Assembly: GCA_012728335.1 (NCBI GenBank)
Contig: JAAYFG010000010.1
Coordinates: 1-48,159 of the forward strand
Reading direction: 5' to 3'
Source of the DNA: Tissierellia bacterium
Lineage (GTDB): Bacteria; Bacillota; Clostridia; Tissierellales; Peptoniphilaceae
Length of the DNA: 48,159 nucleotides
Of the stretch, positions 42,116 to 48,159 are shown piece by piece. Made by a program: the position numbers and the translations under genes. How positions within the stretch are numbered: the stretch's first letter is position 1; each line of letters begins with the position of its first letter. Below the pieces are notes generated by a model that saw nothing but the letters and a program-made list of their open reading frames with translations, was not told the DNA's origin and searched no databases.

Positions 42116-43309
42116 ATGGAAAATTTAAAGAGTATGGGTTTTAGTACAAAAGCAATTCATGGTGGATATCATGAAAATTCAGTAGGAGCTTTAGCAACTC
42201 CTATATATGCGACTTCTACATTCGTGTTTGATTCAGCTGAACAAGGTGGAAGAAGATTTGCTTTAGAAGAAGATGGATACATTTACTCACGTTTAGGAAA
42301 TCCTACTGTGGCATCTGTCGAAGAAAAAGTAGCTCTTTTAGAAGGTGGAGAAGCTGCAGTCGCTACAGCATCAGGAATGGGAGCAATTGCAACAACTTTA
42401 TGGGTTTCAGTTAAACCAGGAGATCATATAGTAGCTGGCAAAACTCTTTACGGTTGCACATTTGCGCTACTTAGTCATGAATTACCTCAATTTGGAGTAG
42501 AAGTTAGCTTTGTAGATCCGTCAGATTTAGATGCTGTTAGAGCTGCAGTGAAAGATAATACCAAAGTTATATATATAGAAACTCCTGCAAATCCAAATTT
42601 AGCTATAACAGATATTCAAGGAGTATCTAAAATAGCACATGAAAAAGATGACTGTATAGTTATAGTTGATAATCCTTTCTGTACTCCTTATATTCAAAGA
42701 CCACTTGAATTAGGAGCAGATGTAGTTGTTCACTCTGCTACAAAATATCTTAACGGACATGGAGACGTATTAGCGGGATTTGTAGTAGGAACTAAAGAAT
42801 ATATGCAAAAGGTAAGATTAGTAGGTATTAAAGATATGACTGGATCTAATATGTCACCTTTTGATGCATTTTTAATAGCTAGAGGTCTAAAAACACTTGA
42901 GCTTAGAATGGAAAGACATAGTTCAAATGCCATGAAAGTAGCTGAATTTCTAGAAGGACATGAAGGCGTTGAAAAAGTTTATTATCCTGGTCTTAAGTCA
43001 TTCCCACAATATGAATTAGCTAAAAGTCAAATGAGTTTACCTGGTGGTATGATTTCGTTTGAAGTAAGAGGAGGAATCGAAGAAGGTAGGATATTAATGA
43101 ACTCAGTAAGATTAGCTAAACTTGCAGTAAGTTTAGGAGATGCAGAAACACTAATTCAACATCCTGCAAGCATGACTCATTCACCTTATACACCAGAAGA
43201 AAGATTGGAGTCAGGCATATCGGATAATCTAGTAAGACTATCTGTAGGACTTGAAAATGTAGAAGACATTATAGAGGATTTGAGATTAGCATTAGATTTA
43301 ATAGTATAA
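42116..43309 (+). CDS. mgl: Methionine gamma-lyase 1
   Basis: 397 residues, GGAGGGG before the ATG. PLP enzyme of the Cys/Met metabolism family; expected to split L-methionine to methanethiol, ammonia and 2-oxobutyrate. PLP lysine Lys210 ([10 protein letters not shown]), stacking Tyr112 and the gamma-lyase-typical Cys114 (LYGCTF) are present, as in Pseudomonas Y114, C116 and K211. SRLGNPT and [14 protein letters not shown] follow the family. Odd: Pro187 directly after Asp185-Asn186, where relatives and the second copy here have Thr (VDNTF). The Thr lies next to the residue that holds the PLP ring nitrogen, so activity may be altered. Cotranscribed with nhaC1. Confidence 0.92.
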   Translation: MENLKSMGFSTKAIHGGYHENSVGALATPIYATSTFVFDSAEQGGRRFALEEDGYIYSRLGNPTVASVEEKVALLEGGEAAVATASGMGAIATTLWVSVKPGDHIVAGKTLYGCTFALLSHELPQFGVEVSFVDPSDLDAVRAAVKDNTKVIYIETPANPNLAITDIQGVSKIAHEKDDCIVIVDNPFCTPYIQRPLELGADVVVHSATKYLNGHGDVLAGFVVGTKEYMQKVRLVGIKDMTGSNMSPFDAFLIARGLKTLELRMERHSSNAMKVAEFLEGHEGVEKVYYPGLKSFPQYELAKSQMSLPGGMISFEVRGGIEEGRILMNSVRLAKLAVSLGDAETLIQHPASMTHSPYTPEERLESGISDNLVRLSVGLENVEDIIEDLRLALDLIV

Positions 43310-43314
43310 TAGAT

Positions 43315-43355
43315 TAAGCTAGCCCATTCAGATTTAGACTGAATGGGCTAGCTTA
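43315..43355 (+). repeat. Perfect 17-bp inverted repeat after mgl 1
   Basis: Arms 43315-43331 and 43339-43355, loop ATTTAGA. It has no T-run, so it is a poor intrinsic terminator by itself and may stabilise the 3' end. Confidence 0.85.
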
Positions 43356-43455
43356 TAATTTAACTGATGAGTAATTAAAGAGTTGTAGAACAACATCATG
43401 ATTAAAGCTAAAAATATCGATGTTCATTAATGAAATAAGAGTTGAGAGTGGATTT

Positions 43456-43492
43456 ACTAGTTAAGGTTTATTAAACTTTAACTAGTTTTTTA
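43456..43492 (+). terminator. Terminator downstream of mgl 1
   Basis: 14-bp stem (43456-43469 with 43473-43486, one G-T pair), 3-base loop, six T. About 145 bases after mgl 1, so the transcript may carry a long 3' region or a short RNA of its own. Confidence 0.85.
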
Positions 43493-43592
43493 TTGTCATA
43501 AAATTAATCATGTTAATGTTTTAAACATGAGTGGTGTATATATCGACCATGTAAAATGTAGGTATATTATTGTAAAATAGCTGTAAAGTCGC

Positions 43593-43621
43593 TTGACGAC
43601 TAAGATACACGGTGGTATATT
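43593..43621 (+). promoter_or_regulatory. Promoter of nhaC2
   Basis: TTGACG (43593-43598), 17 bp, TATATT (43616-43621). Same architecture as the nhaC1 and nhaC3 promoters, which all have AGTG/GGTG just before the -10 box. Confidence 0.65.
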
Positions 43622-43627
43622 CAATTC

Positions 43628-43740
43628 ATGAAAACGATTTACACGCATCAGCGAAAGGTTTAAAAACATACCGAGAGATTGTTTTCTAATTATCAATAAC
43701 AAGGAATAATCATCATAAAGATGTTTATTATAAAATGAAA
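43628..43740 (+). ncRNA. Structured leader of nhaC2, unknown class
   Basis: Begins at or near the predicted transcription start with ATGAAAACG (43628-43636). GAAAAC (43630-43635) can pair with GTTTTC (43681-43686), enclosing GCGAAA, GGT/ACC hairpin and ACCGA. The same elements in the same order occur in the nhaC3 leader. Also readable as an 11-codon ORF from the leaderless ATG. Not an S-box, T-box or L-box. Confidence 0.45.
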
Positions 43741-43753
43741 AGGAGTGACAAAA

Positions 43754-45115
43754 ATGAATCAAGAGAACAAAATCAAACCTAATGCGATAGCACTGTTGCC
43801 GTTTATTATCTTTATTATCACGTATTTAGGTGTTGGATTATCGCTTGTTTTAAGTGGAGATGAGATGGGTTTCTATCAGTTTAAGGCTCCAGTAGCAGTA
43901 ATTATAGGTATTATTTTTGCTTTTATCCTAATTAAAGGTAAAATGGATGACAAATTTGATGTTTTTGTAAAAGGTTGTGGAGACGAAAACATCATAATAA
44001 TGTGTATTATCTACATATTAGCAGGTGCATTTTCAACTGTAACTGCAAGCATGGGTGGAGTAGAGTCTACGGTAAACTTGGGACTTACAATCATACCACC
44101 ACAATACATAACAGTAGGAATCTTTATAATAGCTTGTTTCTTATCATTAGCAACAGGTACAAGTGTTGGTACAGTAGTAGCACTTGGTCCTATAGCTATA
44201 GGATTTGCAGAAAAGACTGGTCTTTCAATGCCACTTATTATAGCGACTCTTATCGGTGGTTCAATGTTTGGTGATAACTTATCAGTTATTTCAGACACTA
44301 CTATAGCTGCAACGAGAACACAAGGTGTTGCACAATCAGATAAATTCAAGACTAACTTGATGATAGCAGTTCCAGCAGTAGTAGTAACAGCTGTATTACT
44401 TATAATCTTTGGTAAACCAGAAGTAGTACCTCCAGCTCAAACATATGATTACACTATAATGAAAGTTGTACCTTATCTATTTGTATTAATAACTGCAATT
44501 GCAGGAGTAAATGTATTCATAGTTTTGACTTTAGGAACTTTGTTAGCAGGGGGAATTGGTCTGGCATATAGCTCTTTCAATCTGTTGGAATTTACAAACT
44601 TAGCATATGATGGATTCAATGGCATGTTTGAAATATTCTTATTATCATTATTAACTGGTGGATTGGCTTCTCTAGTGACTTATGGTGGTGGACTTGATTG
44701 GTTAATGGAAAAGATTAAAGGCTTTATTAAAGGTTCAAAATCTGCAGAAATAGGAATAGCATTGATGACATTGCTTATTGACTTTGCAACAGCAAACAAT
44801 ACTGTTTCAATAATTATAGCAGGACCTATTGCAAGAAGCATTTCTGAAGAATACGAAGTTGATCCAAGAAGAACAGCTTCTCTATTAGATACTTTTGCAT
44901 CAGTTGGTCAAGGATTTATACCATATGGAGCTCAAATACTTATGGCAGTGCAATTTACTAATGGCGCTGTGACTCCATTCCAAGTTATACCTCTGCTTTG
45001 GTATCAATTTGCACTTGCTTTCTTTGCAATACTATCAATCTACATCCCGTTTGCAAATGGATATATCAACAAACATCCATGGGATTTTGAAAAATGGACT
45101 GTAAAAGGCAAATAG
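43754..45115 (+). CDS. NhaC-family transporter 2 (possible methionine carrier)
   Basis: 453 residues, ATG 43754 after AAAGGAG; the in-frame GTG at 43745 is inside the binding-site spacing and less likely. Same helices and motifs as copy 1 (SVGTVVALGPIAIGFAEKTG, GGSMFGDNLSVISDTT). It is closer to copy 3 in its N-terminal half (KGKMDDKFDIF/V and VTASMGGVESTVNLGLTIIPP). Copy 2 differs from both neighbours in lacking a lyase gene: its transcript ends at a terminator. A carrier with a different affinity, or a remnant of a nhaC-mgl duplication that lost its lyase, are both possible. Confidence 0.88.
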   Translation: MNQENKIKPNAIALLPFIIFIITYLGVGLSLVLSGDEMGFYQFKAPVAVIIGIIFAFILIKGKMDDKFDVFVKGCGDENIIIMCIIYILAGAFSTVTASMGGVESTVNLGLTIIPPQYITVGIFIIACFLSLATGTSVGTVVALGPIAIGFAEKTGLSMPLIIATLIGGSMFGDNLSVISDTTIAATRTQGVAQSDKFKTNLMIAVPAVVVTAVLLIIFGKPEVVPPAQTYDYTIMKVVPYLFVLITAIAGVNVFIVLTLGTLLAGGIGLAYSSFNLLEFTNLAYDGFNGMFEIFLLSLLTGGLASLVTYGGGLDWLMEKIKGFIKGSKSAEIGIALMTLLIDFATANNTVSIIIAGPIARSISEEYEVDPRRTASLLDTFASVGQGFIPYGAQILMAVQFTNGAVTPFQVIPLLWYQFALAFFAILSIYIPFANGYINKHPWDFEKWTVKGK

Positions 45116-45182
45116 TACTATTAGATAAAATGAATTTTAAATGGATACTTATAGTACCAGTAAAATAATTTAGTTAAAATTT

Positions 45183-45232
45183 GAATAGGAATGAATTCGT
45201 AATAATTGTTGAGTTTATTCCTATTCTTTTTC
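45183..45232 (+). terminator. Terminator of nhaC2
   Basis: Perfect 10-bp stem GAATAGGAAT/ATTCCTATTC around a 24-base loop, then TTTTTCTT. Confidence 0.8.
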
Positions 45233-45377
45233 TTCAATTAATTTATACCAAAAAATATTTTATACTCACTTGAACTCGCTGAAACAGAGAAATGGCTTAT
45301 TATAGCGATTCATTACATTAAAGTGACGGTATATAAATGTACCGCTACAAGAATATAAAATAACTTTTGTTATTTTA

Positions 45378-45406
45378 TTGACTAACTATCAAAAGAGTGA
45401 TATAAA
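45378..45406 (+). promoter_or_regulatory. Promoter of nhaC3
   Basis: TTGACT (45378-45383), 17 bp, TATAAA (45401-45406). Shares ATTGACTA and AGTGATAT with the nhaC1 promoter. Nothing is seen between 45233 and 45377. Confidence 0.7.
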
Positions 45407-45410
45407 TTAG

Positions 45411-45522
45411 GTAATGAAAACGTAACCGAAACCAAAAATGGTGCGAAATTAAACCGACAAAAAACTAGTTTTCTGTTCTTTGTCATTTCATTACGTGTAA
45501 ATCTATTTATTATTGGATTTAC
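45411..45522 (+). ncRNA. Structured leader of nhaC3, unknown class
   Basis: Starts at the predicted transcription start. GTAATGAAA (45411-45419) pairs perfectly with TTTCATTAC (45486-45494). Inside are ACC/GGT around AAAAAT and GACAAA/TTTGTC. GAAAAC (45416-45421) can instead pair with GTTTTC (45468-45473), a mutually exclusive choice. A further hairpin GTAAATC/GATTTAC (45497-45522) follows. It shares ATGAAAACG, GCGAAA, ACCGA and GTTTTCT with the nhaC2 leader. Riboswitch-like; ligand unknown. Confidence 0.5.
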
Positions 45523-45610
45523 GACTCTAAATAAGTTATATATTTTCAAATAATATATAAGAATAGATAGTTTTAGTGGGTAGTTAAATTAAATTGAAGG
45601 AAGTGAAAAA

Positions 45611-46978
45611 ATGAAAAAAGATAGTAATATTAAGCCTAATGGTTTGGCCTTGATTCCTTTTCTAATTTTTATTGTTACATATTTGGGAGTCGGCTTATCA
45701 TTAACACTTAGTGGAGAAGAAATGGGTTTTTATCAATTCAAAGCTCCTATCGCAGTAGTAATCGGTATTATTTTTGCTTTTATATTAATCAAAGGTAAAA
45801 TGGATGACAAATTTGATATTTTCGTTAGAGGTTGTGGTGAGGAAAATATCATAATCATGTGTATTATCTACATATTAGCAGGTGCGTTTTCAACGGTAAC
45901 TGCAAGCATGGGTGGAGTTGAATCCACAGTAAACTTAGGACTTACAATTATTCCACCTCAACTAATTACAGTTGGAATATTTGTAATAGCAAGTTTCTTA
46001 GCACTTGCAACAGGTACAAGTGTTGGTACAGTAGTAGCTCTTGGACCTATAGCAGTAGGATTTGCTGAAAAAGCAGGTCTTGCAATGCCACTAATAATTG
46101 CAACTCTTATCGGTGGTTCAATGTTTGGTGATAACTTATCAATAATTTCAGATACTACAATCGCGGCTACAAGAACTCAAGGGGTTGAGCAATCAGATAA
46201 GTTTAAAACTAATATAATGATGGCTATTCCAGCATTTATAGTTACAGTAGTATTATTGGTAATCTTTGGTAAACCAGAAGTAGTTCCAGAAGCTCAAGTT
46301 TATGAGTATAGCATAATGAAAGTAGTACCTTATCTGTTTGTACTTATAACAGCAATTATGGGAGTGAACGTATTCGTGGTATTAACTATGGGTACACTTC
46401 TAGCAGGAGCAATTGGATTAGTTGGCGGTTCATTTAATCCTATGGAATTCTCTAATTTAGTATATGATGGATTCAATGGAATGTTTGAAATATTCTTATT
46501 ATCATTATTAACTGGTGGTCTTGCAGCACTTGTAACTTATGGCGGTGGACTAGAATGGTTAATGAACAAGATTAAAGGTTTAATAAAAGGAGCTAAATCT
46601 GCTCAAATTGGTATTGCAGTTATGACATTACTAGCAGACTTTGCAACAGCAAATAATACTGTAGCTATAATCATAGCAGGACCAATTGCTAGAAATATCT
46701 CTGAAGAATATCAAGTGGATCCAAGAAGAACAGCTTCACTGTTAGACTCATTTGGATCTATAGCTCAAGGATTTATTCCTTATGGAGCACAATTACTTAT
46801 GGCAGTACAATTTACTAATGGAGCAGTAACTCCGTTCCAAGTAATACCTTTACTTTGGTATCAATTTGCATTGGCATTCTTTGCGATACTTTCAATATTT
46901 GTGCCTTTCGCAAATGGTTATATAAACAAAAATCCTTGGGATTTTGAAAAATGGACAGTTAAAGACAAAGCAAAATAG
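45611..46978 (+). CDS. NhaC-family transporter 3 (possible methionine carrier)
   Basis: 455 residues, AAGGAAG before the ATG. Same topology and motifs as copies 1 and 2 (GGSMFGDNLSIISDTTIAATRTQG; FATANNTVAIIIAGPIA). Its leader is about 200 bases and structured. A lyase gene follows 42 bases downstream with no terminator between, so the carrier-lyase pair is rebuilt here as in copy 1. Codon use is regular and like that of the following lyase gene, which suggests strong expression (inference). A Na+/H+ antiporter role without amino acid transport is the main alternative. Confidence 0.88.
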   Translation: MKKDSNIKPNGLALIPFLIFIVTYLGVGLSLTLSGEEMGFYQFKAPIAVVIGIIFAFILIKGKMDDKFDIFVRGCGEENIIIMCIIYILAGAFSTVTASMGGVESTVNLGLTIIPPQLITVGIFVIASFLALATGTSVGTVVALGPIAVGFAEKAGLAMPLIIATLIGGSMFGDNLSIISDTTIAATRTQGVEQSDKFKTNIMMAIPAFIVTVVLLVIFGKPEVVPEAQVYEYSIMKVVPYLFVLITAIMGVNVFVVLTMGTLLAGAIGLVGGSFNPMEFSNLVYDGFNGMFEIFLLSLLTGGLAALVTYGGGLEWLMNKIKGLIKGAKSAQIGIAVMTLLADFATANNTVAIIIAGPIARNISEEYQVDPRRTASLLDSFGSIAQGFIPYGAQLLMAVQFTNGAVTPFQVIPLLWYQFALAFFAILSIFVPFANGYINKNPWDFEKWTVKDKAK

Positions 46979-47020
46979 AAGTTATTGAGAAACTAGTTAT
47001 AAAAATTGGAGGAATTAATA

Positions 47021-48159
47021 ATGGAAAACTTAAACAAAAAAGGATTTAGTACTAAAGCAATTCATGGTGGACATCATGAAAATGCTGTAGGAGCATTAGC
47101 TACACCAATATATGCAACTTCAACATTTATATTTGATTCTGCTGAACAAGGTGGAAGAAGATTTGCTCTTGAAGAAGACGGATATATATATTCAAGACTT
47201 GGTAACCCAACTGTAACTGCAGTTGAAGAAAAAGTAGCTTTATTAGAAGGAGCTGAAGCTGCAGTAGCAACAGCATCTGGAATGGGCGCAATTTCTACAG
47301 CTTTCTGGGTTTCTGTTAAACCTGGAGATCACGTAATCGCTGGTAAAACACTTTACGGATGTACATTTGCATTGCTTAGCCATCAATTACCAAAATTTGG
47401 TGTTGAAGTAAGCTTTGTTGACCCTACAGACTTAGATGCAGTTAAAGCAGCTATGAAACCTAACACTAAAGTAGTTTACTTAGAAACTCCAGCTAACCCT
47501 AACTTAGCTATTACAGACATAGAAGCAGTTGCTAAAATTGCTCACGAAGTTGAAGGATGTAAAGTAATCGTTGATAATACATTCTGTACACCATATCTAC
47601 AAAGACCACTTGAATTAGGTGCTGACGCAGTAGTTCACTCTGCTACAAAATATCTAAATGGTCATGGAGATGTATTAGCAGGATTTATCGTTGGTTCAAC
47701 TGAGTTTATGACAGAAGCAAGATTAGTTGGAATCAAAGATATGACTGGTTCAAATATGTCACCATTTGATGCATTCCTAATAGCTAGAGGATTAAAAACT
47801 CTTGAAATTAGAATGGAAAAACACTGTGCAAATGCAATGAAAGTTGCTGAATTCCTAGAAGGACATGATTTAGTAGATAGAGTATTCTATCCAGGACTAA
47901 AATCATTCCCACAATATGAATTAGCTAAAAAACAAATGAGCTTACCAGGTGGTATGATTTCATTTGAACTTAAAGGTGGAGTAGAAGAAGGAAGAAAATT
48001 AATGAACTCTGTTAAACTTGCTAAATTAGCAGTAAGTTTAGGAGATGCTGAAACATTAATTCAACATCCAGCAAGTATGACTCACTCACCATATACTGAA
48101 GAAGAAAGGGCAGAATGTGGTATTTCTGAAGGTTTAGTAAGATTATCTGTAGGTTTAGA
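47021..48159 (+). CDS. mgl: Methionine gamma-lyase 2, cut by the window end
   Basis: 379 codons present, open at the right edge; about 18 residues short of the 397-residue first copy. GGAGG precedes the ATG. The same active-site set is present: LYGCTF (Tyr and Cys), [11 protein letters not shown] (PLP lysine) and the normal VDNTFCTPY where copy 1 has Pro for Thr. [14 protein letters not shown] near the end is intact. Second gene of the nhaC3 operon. Codons are strongly biased to a few AT-ending choices, consistent with a highly expressed enzyme. Expected to release methanethiol, ammonia and 2-oxobutyrate from methionine. Confidence 0.93.
   Translation, partial: MENLNKKGFSTKAIHGGHHENAVGALATPIYATSTFIFDSAEQGGRRFALEEDGYIYSRLGNPTVTAVEEKVALLEGAEAAVATASGMGAISTAFWVSVKPGDHVIAGKTLYGCTFALLSHQLPKFGVEVSFVDPTDLDAVKAAMKPNTKVVYLETPANPNLAITDIEAVAKIAHEVEGCKVIVDNTFCTPYLQRPLELGADAVVHSATKYLNGHGDVLAGFIVGSTEFMTEARLVGIKDMTGSNMSPFDAFLIARGLKTLEIRMEKHCANAMKVAEFLEGHDLVDRVFYPGLKSFPQYELAKKQMSLPGGMISFELKGGVEEGRKLMNSVKLAKLAVSLGDAETLIQHPASMTHSPYTEEERAECGISEGLVRLSVGL

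Noticed and set aside
43508-43762. 84-residue minus-strand frame in the nhaC2 leader
   Set aside because: Overlaps the promoter, leader and start of nhaC2; no ribosome binding site and no recognisable protein motif.
40289-45610. SAM (S-box), T-box or GEMM riboswitch before the nhaC genes
   Set aside because: The conserved cores of these classes are absent on reading; only fragments such as ACACGCA resemble GEMM.

Overview
The window is AT-rich (roughly one third G+C by eye), with AGGAGG-type ribosome binding sites, U-tract terminators, S-layer homology (SLH) surface proteins, a lysine riboswitch, TRAP transport and several amino-acid-degrading enzymes. This suggests a strictly anaerobic, amino-acid-fermenting Firmicute of the Tissierellia/Clostridia type. 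The genus is not determined. I saw no tRNA, rRNA, CRISPR array, prophage or insertion sequence. About 38 genes are supported, most in short operons bounded by hairpin terminators.

Layout. 1-8.7 kb: P1-family aminopeptidase, SLH protein 1, proBA (proline biosynthesis, ProB without its PUA domain), a 504-residue unknown, a MetE-like protein and an alpha/beta hydrolase. 8.8-16.1 kb: an accessory catabolic island made of an XRE-cupin regulator, then DUF1904, a TRAP transporter (dctP-dctQ-dctM), both aconitase-X subunits and a fused Fe-S serine-dehydratase-like enzyme. Its promoter lies among iterated 18-bp direct repeats. 16.2-22.9 kb: flavin reductase, GNAT acetyltransferases, a YoaP/radical-SAM pair, a pyridoxal kinase (pdxK type), an RsgA paralogue behind an unusual leader, an HD protein and a small membrane protein. 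23.0-29.5 kb: a lysine-riboswitch operon lysA-lysC-asd-dapA-dapB-ddh (dehydrogenase route to meso-diaminopimelate) in which lysA carries one in-frame TAA. 29.5-37.2 kb: Asp/Glu racemase, rhodanese, an ornithine-cyclodeaminase-family protein with an aminotransferase, a nitrilase, TrmO, a tandem gamma-carbonic-anhydrase-like protein and a putative nuclease-fold protein. 37.5-40.3 kb: a large SLH/beta-helix surface protein. 40.7-48.2 kb: three NhaC-family transporters and two methionine gamma-lyases in a tandemly amplified array; the last gene runs off the window.

How the genes work together. The right end looks like a dedicated methionine (or related sulfur amino acid) uptake and degradation array: an NhaC/MetT-type carrier imports the amino acid and a PLP-dependent lyase yields thiol, ammonia and a 2-oxo acid. 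PLP salvage (pdxK), a rhodanese and a MetE-like protein elsewhere in the window fit a sulfur/PLP economy. The TRAP-AcnX-dehydratase island looks like uptake and dehydration of a hydroxylated acid or amino acid; cis-3-hydroxyproline is one candidate. The lysine operon probably now ends in diaminopimelate rather than lysine.

Most unusual signals: related structured leaders of no class I recognise in front of nhaC2 and nhaC3; the 20-21 bp phased repeats at the TRAP island; the single ochre codon in an otherwise intact lysA; complementary zinc-histidine loss in the two halves of the carbonic-anhydrase-like protein; and a five-codon leader ORF before the rsgA paralogue. All functional assignments come from reading motifs by eye; no database search was run.
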